A stretch of 64,000 bases of DNA from Microbacterium sp. 8M (GCF_902506375.1 NZ_LR733284.1:124001-188000); one strand, 5' to 3'. Numbered from the stretch's first letter, positions 41,896 to 50,571 are shown. Notes: generated by a model not told the origin, from the letters alone. Numbers and translations: made by a program.

Positions 41896-42972
41896 TCAGG
41901 GCGCGGTGATCACCTCGGGCGCCGGCGCCACGGCTGCCGCCTGCTCGAGCACGGCGGTGCCGTCGACGAGCACGGGATCCGGCGCGGTGGCCACCTCGGG
42001 CGCCGGCGCGGTGGCCACCCGCTCGAGCGCGGGCGCGCCGACCCGCCGCGCGGGCGCGCTCGCGGAAGCGCCCCGGTCGCGCACGAGATCCTGCACCGCG
42101 TCGAGCACGGCGTCGTCCTGAAGCACGCGGTTGTGGCCGAGCCCCTCGGTGCGCAGCAGCCGGGATCTGCCGGCGTGCGCCGCATGCAGGCGCAGCGCGT
42201 CGGTGTCGGGCATCCGGCGATCGGCGCGGTCGTGCACCACCAGGAGGTCGGTGCCGCGGGGGAGCGGGTCGCGCACCGCGTCGAAGGCGGCGGCGATCCC
42301 CTCCGCGTCGAGTCCGAACCGCGCGGCGAACCGGCGCTCGAATCGCGCGGCGACGGCGGGGGTGAGCTGGAGCGACCGCGCGAACTCGGACAGATACGCG
42401 GTCGCCGAGCTCGCGCCCGCGATCACGGCGACGTGCGGGGCCGGCACGGTCGTCCGCACCGCCGTGAGTGCGGCGAAGCCGCCGAAGGAGTGCCCGACGA
42501 GGGCGTGGAACGGTCCGTCTGTGCGCTGCAGCGTGTCCGCGAGGGCGACCCAGTCGCGCACGTCGGTGCGGCGACCGCCGGAGTCGCCGTGCCCCGGCGC
42601 GTCGAACGACACCACGCGGAAGCCGTCGGCGACCAGTTCCCGCACGAGCGGGGCGAACTGCGAGGCGCGTCCCTGCCAGCCGTGCAGCAGCAGGACGCTG
42701 CGCTCGCCGCGGCCCCAGCGGTAGACGACGACCTCGGCGTCGCGCACCCGGATCCGCTCGTGCCGGGCATCCTCGTGGGTGGCGCGATCGGCGTCGCGCA
42801 CCCGGATCCGCTCGCGCCGGGCATCCTCGTGGGTGGCGCGATCGGCGTCGCGCACCGACATGCGCGGCGCTGTCGTGAAGAACAGGCTCAGGGCCAGGCG
42901 TGCGGACAGTGCCGGGGCGAGCAGGCCCACCGGGCGGATGGCGGCGGCGACGAGGCGAGCGGAGGCGGGCAT
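41896..42972 (-). CDS. alpha/beta hydrolase
   Basis: A 358-residue hydrolase: oxyanion motif LLHGWQG, nucleophile elbow GHSFGG, acid in VHDRADRRMP and His in EGLGHNRVL. Substrate unknown. The start at 42972 is chosen for AAGGAG upstream. Two features stand out: an in-frame 54-bp tandem duplication near the N-terminus (VRDADRATHEDAR-type unit twice), and a C-terminal tail of repeated Ala/Pro/Val (VATAPAPEVATAPDPV). It is divergent from a TetR gene with a shared palindromic operator, so it is probably repressed by it. Confidence 0.85.
   Translation of the reverse strand: MPASARLVAAAIRPVGLLAPALSARLALSLFFTTAPRMSVRDADRATHEDARRERIRVRDADRATHEDARHERIRVRDAEVVVYRWGRGERSVLLLHGWQGRASQFAPLVRELVADGFRVVSFDAPGHGDSGGRRTDVRDWVALADTLQRTDGPFHALVGHSFGGFAALTAVRTTVPAPHVAVIAGASSATAYLSEFARSLQLTPAVAARFERRFAARFGLDAEGIAAAFDAVRDPLPRGTDLLVVHDRADRRMPDTDALRLHAAHAGRSRLLRTEGLGHNRVLQDDAVLDAVQDLVRDRGASASAPARRVGAPALERVATAPAPEVATAPDPVLVDGTAVLEQAAAVAPAPEVITAP
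42736..42856 (-). repeat. 54-bp in-frame tandem duplication in the hydrolase gene
   Basis: The units 42736-42789 and 42790-42843 differ by one base; a further 13 bases of a third unit follow. Each encodes 18 residues containing VRDADRATHEDAR. Confidence 0.93.
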
Positions 42973-42995
42973 CGGTACTCCTTCGGACAAAGAAT

Positions 42996-43034
42996 ACGAA
43001 CGATCATCCGTATAATAACCGTACGATCGTTCGT
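42996..43034. promoter_or_regulatory. TetR operator and promoters
   Basis: ACGAACGATC (42996-43005) is inverted as GATCGTTCGT (43025-43034). Between them is TATAAT (43011-43016). The leaderless -10 TACACT (43034-43039) of the TetR gene begins at the right arm, six bases before its ATG. Confidence 0.75.
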
Positions 43035-43045
43035 ACACTAGAGCT

Positions 43046-43732
43046 ATGCCGGATCCCCTCACCACCGATCGCCTCCCGGAGCCCGCGCCGCAGTCGATTC
43101 CAGACGGACGCCGCCTGCGCGGCGACGCCTCGCGCCGAACGGTGCTGGAGAGCGCGACCGACCTCGCCTCCGTGGAGGGACTCGACGGCCTCACGATCGG
43201 CCGCGTGGCCGCCGCGTCCGGCCGGGGCAAGAGCAGCATCGCGACCCTGTTCCAGAGCAAGGAGGGTCTGCAGCTCGCGACGATCGCCGCCGCCCGGGAG
43301 ATCTTCACCGCGCACATCCTCGAGCGGGCTCGCTCCGAGCCGCGCGGCGTGCGACGGCTGTCGCTGCTGCTGCGCAATGCGCTGGACTACTCCCGTGATC
43401 GCGTCTTCACGGGTGGCTGCTTCTTCGCGGCGACCGCCGCCGACGTCGACTCCAAGCCGGGGCCGGTGCGCGATGCCGTGCGCTCCGCCCTCGTCGACTG
43501 GTACGGCTACATCGAGGCGCAGTGCCGGTACGCGATCGAGGCGGGGGAGCTCGCGGCGGACGCGGATCCGGAGCTCCTCGCGTTCGAGCTCGTGGCGCTC
43601 AACGAAGAGGCGAACTCGCGGTCGCTGCTCCTCCAGGAGGTGCGGCCGTACGAGCTCGCGGCGCGGGCGATGCAGGCTCGGCTGCGCGCGGCAGGGGCGC
43701 GGCAAGCCCTGCTGACGGCGCTCGACGCGTAG
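43046..43732 (+). CDS. TetR-family transcriptional regulator
   Basis: A 228-residue repressor with an N-terminal helix-turn-helix (TIGRVAAASGRGKSSIATLF) and a C-terminal domain of the TetR_C_6-like group (FTGGCFFAATAADVDSKPG). It lies 73 bases from and divergent to the hydrolase gene, with a 10-bp inverted repeat between them, so it probably represses the hydrolase and itself. The ATG is leaderless after TACACT. A palindromic repeat follows its stop. Confidence 0.9.
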   Translation: MPDPLTTDRLPEPAPQSIPDGRRLRGDASRRTVLESATDLASVEGLDGLTIGRVAAASGRGKSSIATLFQSKEGLQLATIAAAREIFTAHILERARSEPRGVRRLSLLLRNALDYSRDRVFTGGCFFAATAADVDSKPGPVRDAVRSALVDWYGYIEAQCRYAIEAGELAADADPELLAFELVALNEEANSRSLLLQEVRPYELAARAMQARLRAAGARQALLTALDA

Positions 43733-43739
43733 CGGATCC

Positions 43740-43799
43740 GTTCAGGTCGCAATTTCTGCGGCTCCGCGGCGTCTTTGAAGCCGAAAGTGCGACCTGAAC
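43740..43799. repeat. long palindrome, family GTTCAGGTCGC, copy 2
   Basis: GTTCAGGTCGC (43740-43750) is inverted at 43789-43799, with further pairing (TTTC/GAAA and CGGCT/AGCCG) inside. The outer core is identical to that of copy 1 at 9894-9959, and both copies lie between convergent genes. Confidence 0.85.
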
Positions 43800-43859
43800 A
43801 AGCAGCGGGGGCTCCGGGATCCGGGCGATCGAAGACTCGGACGACGGACAGGAACGCGG

Positions 43860-45275
43860 CTACCGCGCCAGGCGGACGCTCTGGCGCGCCTCCTTCACCG
43901 GAAGGAGCAGCAGCAGCCCCGCGAGCAGCACCGCGACGATGCCGAGGATCCCGAACTTCGTGTTGCCGGTGAGGACGATGAGCACCGTCCACGCGCCCTG
44001 GGCGATCCAGCTGGCGGCGCGGCCGGTGGTGGCGTAGAGGCCGAACACCTCGCCCTCGCGGCCGGCCGGCGTCACCCGGGCGAGGAAGGAGCGCGCGGCC
44101 GACTGCGCCGGTCCGACGAAGGCGCACAGGATGAGCCCGCCGACCCAGTAGGCGACCTGACCGGTGTCGACCAGGGCGAACACCGCGACGCCTGCGATCG
44201 TCATGCAGGCGAGCGAGATGATGATGAGCCGCTTCGGTCCCCAGCGGTCGTCGAGGCGCCCGGCGAGGATCGTGGAGACGCCCGCGATGAGATTCGCGGC
44301 GACGCCGAAGATCACGAGCTGCATGAACTCGAAGCCGAAGACGGTGCTGGCGATGACGGCGCCGAATGTGAAGACGCCGCTCAGCCCGTCGCGGAACACC
44401 GCGCTCGCGACGAGGAACCAGAACGTGGTGCGCGTCGCGGGGTTGCGGTACAGACCGATCACGTCCTTCACGAGCAGCGCGTACGACGCGAAGAAGCCGA
44501 CCTTCCGATCCGGGCGGCCGGTCGACGGCTCCGGCACGTTCAGGAAGATCGGGATCGAGAACACGATCGCCCACACGGCGCAGCCGACCGCGATGAGGCG
44601 GAAGGGCAGCCCGCCGTCTTCCGAGAGGCCGAACCAGTTCGCGGCGTAGAACACGATCACCAGCACCAGCGCGATGATGCCGCCGAGGTAGCCGAACCCC
44701 CAGCCCAGCCCCGAGATGCGGCCGACCGTCCTCGGGCTCGCGATCGAGATGAGCATCGCGTTCGAGTTCACGGACGCGATCTCGCTGAACACCACACCCG
44801 CCGAGATCAGCGCGACCCCGACCCAGAACAGGGCGGGAGTCGGCGTGACGAACCACAGCCCGAGCATGCACAGGATCAGAGCGCCGGTGCCGATGCCCAG
44901 CCAGAGCTTCTGCCGGCCCGCCGCGTCGGCGCGCTGGCCGAGCACGGGGGCGAGCAGCAGGATCGCGATGCCGGCGATCGTGCCGCCGAGCCCGAGGCCG
45001 CTGGTGAGCTCCGCGATCCCGGCCACGCGGGCCGGATCCGTCTTGCCGAGGTGCGCCAGCTCCGGTGGGAGGAACGAGTTCGTCGTGAGGTACAGGGCCG
45101 TGAAGATGAAGGTCAGGATGACCGAGTGGAACGGCTGCGTCGCCCAGTCCCAGAGCGCCCAGGAGTAGATCTGCTTCTTCGGCGCCGGCTGTTCGCCGCG
45201 CAGCTCGAGGCCCACCACCGCGACGGCGCCGCTGTTGGCGGTGGCCTGGGGTTCGGGATGATCGCCGTTGCTCAT
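43860..45275 (-). CDS. UMF1/Atg22-like MFS transporter
   Basis: A 471-residue, twelve-helix protein starting with the YSWALWDWATQPFHSVILTF region characteristic of the UMF1 family related to yeast Atg22. It probably exports amino acids or peptides; bacterial members lack proven substrates. The hydrophilic N-terminus of about 35 residues is cytoplasmic. The nearest plausible ribosome binding site is GGGAG eight bases upstream. Confidence 0.87.
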   Translation of the reverse strand: MSNGDHPEPQATANSGAVAVVGLELRGEQPAPKKQIYSWALWDWATQPFHSVILTFIFTALYLTTNSFLPPELAHLGKTDPARVAGIAELTSGLGLGGTIAGIAILLLAPVLGQRADAAGRQKLWLGIGTGALILCMLGLWFVTPTPALFWVGVALISAGVVFSEIASVNSNAMLISIASPRTVGRISGLGWGFGYLGGIIALVLVIVFYAANWFGLSEDGGLPFRLIAVGCAVWAIVFSIPIFLNVPEPSTGRPDRKVGFFASYALLVKDVIGLYRNPATRTTFWFLVASAVFRDGLSGVFTFGAVIASTVFGFEFMQLVIFGVAANLIAGVSTILAGRLDDRWGPKRLIIISLACMTIAGVAVFALVDTGQVAYWVGGLILCAFVGPAQSAARSFLARVTPAGREGEVFGLYATTGRAASWIAQGAWTVLIVLTGNTKFGILGIVAVLLAGLLLLLPVKEARQSVRLAR

Positions 45276-45379
45276 GCAGGAAGTCTCCCGGGTGCCGGTG
45301 AACGAGAGGTAGCGGCGCGCCGGGGCGGGATCCGTGACGGCTCCGTGCTCGTCGTGGCGACGCCCGGTACCGTCGGGAC

Positions 45380-45940
45380 ATGGTGCTGCCCGTCGTGCTC
45401 GTGGAGGGGGAGAGCGACCGCCTCGCTCTCCTGGCCGCCGCCGACGTGCGCCGCGAAGACCTGCGCGCGGAGGTCGTGTCCCTTGGCGGGATCACGAACC
45501 TGCGGTCGTGGCTGGAGCGGAGGGATCCGGCGGTGCCGGTGCTCGGGCTGTACGACGCCGCCGAGCGGCGGTACGTCGTCGGCGCGCTCCGCGCAGGCGG
45601 GCTGCTGCCGGCGGAGGAGGCCGATCCGGATGCGGTGCGGCGGGCGGGATTCTTCGGCTGCGAGCGGGATCTCGAGGATGAGGTGATCCGCGCGGCCGGT
45701 CCGGATCTCGTGCTCCAGACGCTCGCCGACCGCGGGGAGCTCGCGCTGTTCCGCGTCTTCCAGGGGCAGCCCGCGCAGCGGGTGCGCTCGGTCGAGGCGC
45801 AGCTGCACCGCTTCGCGGGCACCGCGAGCGGTCGCAAGACCCGCTTCGCCGCCGACGTCGTCGCCGCTCTGCCCGCGGACCGGATCCCGGAGCCGCTCAC
45901 GGCGGTGCTCGACGCCGTGACGACGGTCGCGCGGGCCTGA
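45380..45940 (+). CDS. TOPRIM-domain protein (OLD-like nuclease fragment)
   Basis: A 186-residue protein with a TOPRIM pattern: VEGESDRLAL (catalytic Glu) and GLYDAAE (the D-x-D/E position is reduced to DAAE). It resembles the C-terminal TOPRIM half of OLD-family nucleases but has no ATPase domain and no neighbouring partner gene. It could be a small standalone endonuclease or a remnant of an anti-phage or repair system. The ATG is leaderless: TACCGT (45368-45373) ends six bases before it. Confidence 0.75.
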   Translation: MVLPVVLVEGESDRLALLAAADVRREDLRAEVVSLGGITNLRSWLERRDPAVPVLGLYDAAERRYVVGALRAGGLLPAEEADPDAVRRAGFFGCERDLEDEVIRAAGPDLVLQTLADRGELALFRVFQGQPAQRVRSVEAQLHRFAGTASGRKTRFAADVVAALPADRIPEPLTAVLDAVTTVARA

Positions 45941-45953
45941 CCTCGGCCGGGCG

Positions 45954-46919
45954 TCAGTGCGCCGTCGCGACGCCGATCGAGTCGTGGATCATGACCGCGG
46001 CCACGCGGGCTCCCGCGCCGGCGGCGACGATGAGCTGCTGCGGGCCGGGGGATGCCACGTCGCCCGCCGCGTACAGCCCGGGCACGCTGGTGCGGCCGGC
46101 GCGGTCGACGGCGAGGTGGCCGTGCGCGTCGAGGTCGGGCGCGAGCGCGGGCAGGAACGACAGGTCGGTCTCCCACTCCGGGCGCACGAAGCCGCCTTCG
46201 ACGGCGTGCTCCGTGCCGTCGGCGAGGGTGATGCCGGTCAGCGCCCCGCGCTCTCCGTGCAGCTCGGCGATGGGGCTGCGCTCCACGGCGATCCCGGCGG
46301 CGGCGAGCTCGGCCTCCTCCGCGGTGTCGACGGTGTCGGCGCCGTTCGTGAACACCGTGAGGCGCGTGGTCCAGCGGGCGATGAGCCGGGCGCGCGCGGC
46401 GAGGTCGGGCGTCTCGCCGATGAGCGCGAGCGGGCGGTCCTGCAGCTCCCAGGCGTCGCACGCGGCGCAGCTGAACAGGGTGACGCCGTAGAAGCCGCGC
46501 AGGTTCGGCACCTCGGGAAGTGTCTCGCGCAGGCCGGTGGCGAGCAGCACGCGGTGCGCGCGCACGGTCAGCTCCGGGGCGCGACGGCCGATCTCGGCGG
46601 CGAAGCCGGATCCGTCCGCCTGCAGCTGGAACACGCGCTCGCGGGAGCGGATGGTGACGTTCGGGTAGGCCGCGAGCTCCGCGCGCGCCAGGCGGCGCAG
46701 TTCGTGCGGGGGGATCCCGTCGCGGGTGAGGAAGCCGTGCGAGATCAGGGTCGCGGCGTTGCGCGGCCGGTCCGCATCGACCACGAGCACCCGCGCGAGC
46801 GAGCGGGCGAGGTTCAGTGCGGCGGAGAGCCCGGCCGGGCCCCCGCCGACGATCAGCACGTCGTACGGCTCGTCGTCAGTCCCCTCGACAGGCTCAGGGA
46901 CCGGACTGTGCTCAGTCAT
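45954..46919 (-). CDS. thioredoxin reductase-like FAD oxidoreductase
   Basis: A 321-residue flavoprotein with FAD motif [11 protein letters not shown] at the N-terminus and a central pair Cys-Ala-Ala-Cys in [10 protein letters not shown] where thioredoxin reductases carry CATC. The end [21 protein letters not shown] is the second FAD motif. Its partner is unknown; being last in the sulfur operon it may keep CysH or a thioredoxin reduced. Residues 6-13 (PVPEPVEG) derive from a dispersed repeat. The start overlaps the ferredoxin stop by eight bases. Confidence 0.85.
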   Translation of the reverse strand: MTEHSPVPEPVEGTDDEPYDVLIVGGGPAGLSAALNLARSLARVLVVDADRPRNAATLISHGFLTRDGIPPHELRRLARAELAAYPNVTIRSRERVFQLQADGSGFAAEIGRRAPELTVRAHRVLLATGLRETLPEVPNLRGFYGVTLFSCAACDAWELQDRPLALIGETPDLAARARLIARWTTRLTVFTNGADTVDTAEEAELAAAGIAVERSPIAELHGERGALTGITLADGTEHAVEGGFVRPEWETDLSFLPALAPDLDAHGHLAVDRAGRTSVPGLYAAGDVASPGPQQLIVAAGAGARVAAVMIHDSIGVATAH

Positions 46920-46956
46920 GGCCGTCACCCTGCCCTTCGACAGGCTCAGGGACCGG
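46881..46956 (-). repeat. two direct copies of the PVPEPVEG repeat
   Basis: Two 24-base copies (46881-46904 and 46933-46956, one mismatch) lie in the N-terminus of the reductase gene and the C-terminus of the ferredoxin gene. Both are read as PVPEPVEG although the two genes are in different frames. Core: GAGCCTGTCGA. Confidence 0.9.
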
Positions 46957-47259
46957 AAGCGCGGCGACGAGCGGGTGGTCGAAGTTGTACGGCCCGACCT
47001 TGGCGGCACCGCCCGGGGATCCGATCTCGTCGAAGAAGCCGACGTTCGCGGTGTAGTAGTCGGCCCACTCGTCGGGGAGGTCGTCCTCGTAGTAGATCGC
47101 CTCGACCGGGCAGACCGGCTCGCAGGCACCGCAGTCGACGCACTCGTCGGGGTGGATGTAGAGCGAGCGCTCTCCCTCGTAGATGCAGTCCACGGGGCAC
47201 TCGTCGATGCAGGCCCTGTCCTTGACGTCGACGCAGGGCAGGGCGATCACGTACGTCAT
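46912..47259 (-). CDS. fdxA: seven-iron ferredoxin FdxA
   Basis: A 115-residue ferredoxin with [19 protein letters not shown] and [18 protein letters not shown], the 3Fe-4S plus 4Fe-4S pattern of actinobacterial FdxA. It carries electrons from FprA to sulfite reductase. It overlaps fprA by four bases (ATGA) upstream and the reductase by eight bases downstream. The C-terminal [14 protein letters not shown] is not part of normal FdxA and comes from a dispersed repeat. Confidence 0.94.
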   Translation of the reverse strand: MTYVIALPCVDVKDRACIDECPVDCIYEGERSLYIHPDECVDCGACEPVCPVEAIYYEDDLPDEWADYYTANVGFFDEIGSPGGAAKVGPYNFDHPLVAALPVPEPVEGQGDGHD

Positions 47260-48683
47260 CGGGCGAGCGCTCCGCTGTCCGACAGCGCGGAGCTGCGCGA
47301 GATCTCGACCTGCTCCTCGCGCGGCACGACCTTCACGCGCTCGCGGGTGTGCACGTGCGCCGCGCCCAGGGCGCGCTCGTGCGCGTCGAGCGCGAGCCAG
47401 CCGTCCCACGTGGTCACCTCGACCTCGCGCTCGGCGAGCAGGTCGAGGATGTCGGCGCTTTCGACGGGCGCGCGGAGGCGCCCGGCCTCGGCGTCTTCGA
47501 GCAGGTGCGCGATGGTCTCGGTGGCGTCGGACTTGGTGTGCCCGATCAGGCCGACCGGGCCGCGCTTGATCCACCCGGTCGCGTAAACCCCCGGGGCGCC
47601 ATCGACGCGGCCGCCCTCGTTCGGCACCACGCCGCGGCGCTCGTCGAAGGGCACGTCGACGATGGGCGAGCCGAAGTAGCCGACCGCCCGGTAGACGGCC
47701 GTGACCGGGTAGTCGCGGAACTCGCCGGTGCCCGACACGGATCCGTCGGCGTTCGGCGCGGTGCGCTCGAACCGGATCCCCTCGACGCGATCGGATCCGG
47801 TGATCTCGACCGGTGCGTGCCAGAAGTGCAGGTGCAGGCGGCGGGGATTGCCGGTGGACTCACCGCGGTTCTCCGGGCGCTCGCGCCAGGCGTTCAGGGT
47901 GCGCAGCATGATCTTGAGCTGGTTGGTGGAGGCGGCGGCCGGATCCACGCCCTCGAAGTCGGCGTCGTCGAGGAGGATGTCGACGCCGGCGACCTCGCCG
48001 AGCTCGCGCAGCTCGATCGGGGTGAACTTGATGTCGGCGGGACCGCGGCGGCCGAACACGTGCACGTCGGTCACGGCGGAGGCCTCGAGGCCCGCGAGCA
48101 CGTTGTCGGGCACCTCGGTGCTGCGCAGGTTCTCCGGCAGCTTCGCGAGGATGCGCGCGACGTCGAGCGCCACGTTGCCGTTGCCGATGACGGCGACCTG
48201 CTCGTCGACGAGCGGCCAGGTGCGCGGCACATCGGGGTGGCCGTCGAACCAGGAGACGAAGTCGGCGGCGCCGTAGGATCCGGGAAGCTCCACGCCCGGG
48301 ATGGGCAGGGCGGCGTCGCGGATCGCGCCGGTCGCGAGGACGACCGCGTGGTAGCGGGCCTGCAGCTCGTCGATCGAGACGTCGCGGCCGACCTCGATGT
48401 TGCCGAGGAGGCGGATCACGCGGCGGTCGGCGCCCTCGGCCTGGGCGTCGAGCATCTCGTGCAGCGAGTTCACGATGCCCTTGATGCGGGGGTGATCGGG
48501 GGCGACGCCGTAGCGGATGAGGCCGTAGGGCGCGGGCAGCGACTCGAAAAGGTCGATCTCGACCGAGGATCCGTCACCACGGGCGGCGACGGCGTTCGCG
48601 AGGATGTTGCCGGCGTAGATGCCGGCGGGGCCGGCGCCGACGATCGCGACGCGGAGCGGGGCGGAAGGGTGAAGGTCGGTCAC
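47256..48683 (-). CDS. fprA: ferredoxin-NADP+ reductase FprA
   Basis: A 475-residue flavoprotein of the adrenodoxin-reductase type: FAD motif [12 protein letters not shown], the [13 protein letters not shown] signature, NADP motif [13 protein letters not shown] and [18 protein letters not shown] near the end. It is slightly longer than M. tuberculosis FprA (456). With FdxA it passes electrons from NADPH to Sir. GTG start at 48681-48683 overlaps the cobA stop (GTGA). No repeat insertion is seen inside it. Confidence 0.92.
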   Translation of the reverse strand: MTDLHPSAPLRVAIVGAGPAGIYAGNILANAVAARGDGSSVEIDLFESLPAPYGLIRYGVAPDHPRIKGIVNSLHEMLDAQAEGADRRVIRLLGNIEVGRDVSIDELQARYHAVVLATGAIRDAALPIPGVELPGSYGAADFVSWFDGHPDVPRTWPLVDEQVAVIGNGNVALDVARILAKLPENLRSTEVPDNVLAGLEASAVTDVHVFGRRGPADIKFTPIELRELGEVAGVDILLDDADFEGVDPAAASTNQLKIMLRTLNAWRERPENRGESTGNPRRLHLHFWHAPVEITGSDRVEGIRFERTAPNADGSVSGTGEFRDYPVTAVYRAVGYFGSPIVDVPFDERRGVVPNEGGRVDGAPGVYATGWIKRGPVGLIGHTKSDATETIAHLLEDAEAGRLRAPVESADILDLLAEREVEVTTWDGWLALDAHERALGAAHVHTRERVKVVPREEQVEISRSSALSDSGALAR

Positions 48684-49549
48684 GGCTGCAGGGTCTTTCG
48701 GTCGGATCGGGTGAAGGAGAAGAGGGCGGCGTCCTTCGTCTCGTCGCTGCGCTCCTCGCTCAGGAACCGAGTCGGATCCGGTTCCTGAGCGAGCGAAGCG
48801 AGACGAAGGACGCTCGGCCAGGAGGGGCTCAGTCGCACCACGTCGCCCACCACGACGACGGCGGGGTTGCGCACCTGGCGCACGGCGGCGAGGCTGGCGA
48901 TCGTGCCGAGGGTGCCGACGGTGACGCGCTCGGCGGGACCGTAGCCGTCCTCGACGATCGCGACGGGGCAGTCGGCCCCGCGGGCGCCGCGGGCGAGGAC
49001 CCCGGCGGTGTGCGCGAGGGTGCCGATGCCCATGAGCAGCACGACGGTGTGGTCGGATCCGCCGGGCAGCTGCTCGATCGGGTCGTGCGCGCTGGCGACC
49101 GTGAATGCCGTGGCGACACCGCGGTGCGTGAGCGGGATGCCGGCCACGGCGGGCACCGAGATCGCGCTGGTCACGCCGGGGACGACGTGCACGGCGATGC
49201 CCTCGGCCTCGCAGTACAGCGCCTCCTCGCGGCCGCGGCCGAGCACGAACGGGTCCCCGCCCTTGAGGCGCACCACCTCGCGGCCGGCGCGGGCGTGCCG
49301 CACCAGCAGGGCGTTGATCTCGTGCTGCGGCACGGGGTGGTGGCCGGGGGTCTTGCCCACGTCGATCACCTCGGCGGTGAGCACCACGCCCTCGGCCGCG
49401 AGCTGGTCGAGCACGGCGCGGGCGCCGAGACGGTCCGCGACGATGACATCGGCGCGTTCGAGCGCGCGCAGACCCCGCAGCGTGAGCAGGCCGGCGTCGC
49501 CGGGGCCGGCGCCGACGAGGGTGACGGTGCCGAAGGCGGACGAGGTCAT
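48680..49549 (-). CDS. cobA: uroporphyrinogen-III C-methyltransferase (SUMT)
   Basis: A 289-residue methyltransferase with VTLVGAGPGDAGLLTLRG, the ADVIVADRLG, VVRLKGGDPFVLGRG and VPGVTSAISVPAVAGIPLTHRG marks of SUMT. It makes precorrin-2 for siroheme, the cofactor of Sir. The family core ends near VVRLSPSW; the last ~45 residues (QEPDPTRFLSEERSDETKD...) are translated from a long palindromic repeat. GGAGG precedes the ATG, which overlaps the ssuC stop (ATGA). Confidence 0.92.
   Translation of the reverse strand: MTSSAFGTVTLVGAGPGDAGLLTLRGLRALERADVIVADRLGARAVLDQLAAEGVVLTAEVIDVGKTPGHHPVPQHEINALLVRHARAGREVVRLKGGDPFVLGRGREEALYCEAEGIAVHVVPGVTSAISVPAVAGIPLTHRGVATAFTVASAHDPIEQLPGGSDHTVVLLMGIGTLAHTAGVLARGARGADCPVAIVEDGYGPAERVTVGTLGTIASLAAVRQVRNPAVVVVGDVVRLSPSWPSVLRLASLAQEPDPTRFLSEERSDETKDAALFSFTRSDRKTLQP
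48731..48811. repeat. 81-bp palindrome in the cobA C-terminus (ERSDETK family)
   Basis: The right arm (48780-48811, starting GGTTCCTGAGCGAGCGAAGC) is inverted in the left arm (48731-48768), which carries a six-base insertion. Translated on the cobA strand it gives LSEERSDETKD. Confidence 0.9.
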
Positions 49550-50571
49550 CGGGCACCTCCCAGCAGGAATCCGCGGCGGCGCAGCACGGCGCGCTCGATC
49601 GGCGCGAACAGCACCAGCTCGACGAGGATGCCGATCGCCAGGATGAGGATGATGGTGGCGAGCACACCCGGCAGGTCGGCGAGCTGACGCGAGCCGTCGA
49701 GCATCGCGCCGAGGCCGAACCCGATGGATCCGCCGGTCGCGATGATCTCCGCCGCCATGAGCGAGCGCCAGGAGAACGCCCAGCCCTGCTTGAGGCCGGC
49801 GAGATAGCCGGGCAGCGCAGCGGGCAGCACGATCGCGGTGGCGGCCTGCCACCGGCTTGCGCCCAGTACCGTGCCGACCCGGCGCAGCTGCGGCGGCACC
49901 TGGTCGATGCCTGCGAGGAGCCCGTTCACGATCGAGGGGATCGCGCCCATCAGGATCACGAAGTACACGGTCGCGTCGGACAGGCGGAACCAGATGATCG
50001 CTGCGGGCACCCAGGCGACCGAGGGCAGCACCTGCAGCCCCGAGATGAGCGGGCCCGCTGCCCGGCGCAGCAGCTTCCACTCCGCCAGCAGCAGCCCGAG
50101 CGGCGTGCCGACGGCGATCGCGATGACGAAGCCGATGCCGCCGCGCTCGAGGCTGGTCAGCACAGCCTCCTGCAGCCGTCCGGCCTGCCACGCGTCGCCG
50201 AGCGCGCCGAGCACCTGCAGCGGGCTGGGTGCCAGATCGGGCCGCGGGTGCGCGATGACGATGTAGAGCTGCCAGGCGGCCAGCAGCACGATGAGCAGCC
50301 CGATGGGCGGCAGCACCGCGCGCAGGCGCTCCCGCGTGCGGGATCCGGATCCGGATGCGGTCGCGGTCGTCTGCAGACGGTCCAGGCCGGCTTCGAGGCG
50401 GGAGAGGTCGTCGTCCGTGCGGCGTCCGCCCTTCGTCTCGTCGCTTCGCTCCTCGCTCAGGGACCGGCCCGTGTCAGCGGTCCCTGAGCGCCCTTCGTCT
50501 CGTCGCTTCGCTCCTCGCTCAGGGACCGATGCGCGTTCGGGCGGAGTGGGCAGAGTCTTCTCAGTCGGCAT
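49546..50571 (-). CDS. ssuC: aliphatic sulfonate/taurine-type ABC permease
   Basis: A 341-residue permease with six helices and the BPD coupling motif GASRWQAATAIVLPAALPGYL region, as in SsuC/TauC. The core starts around residue 80; the first ~70 residues are hydrophilic and contain two identical 38-bp repeats read in two frames (VPERGAKRRDEGRSG and RSLSEERSDETKGG). It imports sulfonates or similar sulfur sources with SsuB and SsuA. It overlaps cobA by four bases. Confidence 0.88.
   Translation of the reverse strand: MPTEKTLPTPPERASVPERGAKRRDEGRSGTADTGRSLSEERSDETKGGRRTDDDLSRLEAGLDRLQTTATASGSGSRTRERLRAVLPPIGLLIVLLAAWQLYIVIAHPRPDLAPSPLQVLGALGDAWQAGRLQEAVLTSLERGGIGFVIAIAVGTPLGLLLAEWKLLRRAAGPLISGLQVLPSVAWVPAAIIWFRLSDATVYFVILMGAIPSIVNGLLAGIDQVPPQLRRVGTVLGASRWQAATAIVLPAALPGYLAGLKQGWAFSWRSLMAAEIIATGGSIGFGLGAMLDGSRQLADLPGVLATIILILAIGILVELVLFAPIERAVLRRRGFLLGGAR
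50429..50528 (-). repeat. two identical 38-bp repeats in the ssuC N-terminus
   Basis: 50429-50466 and 50491-50528 are identical (core GAGGAGCGAAGCGACGAGAC on the coding strand), 62 bases apart, hence in different reading frames. A short inverted CGGTCCCTGAGCG (from 50478) lies between them. Confidence 0.95.

Noticed and set aside
41391..41909. Third frame over the frameshifted MarR gene
   Set aside because: Ala/Arg/Gly-rich with no HTH; does not help join the two real halves.
43507..46461. Minus-strand frame of 984 codons
   Set aside because: Covers TetR, MFS and TOPRIM genes in a different frame and has no family features.
48680..48811. Separate small gene in the cobA tail
   Set aside because: The reading frame is continuous with cobA and the sequence is a palindromic repeat.
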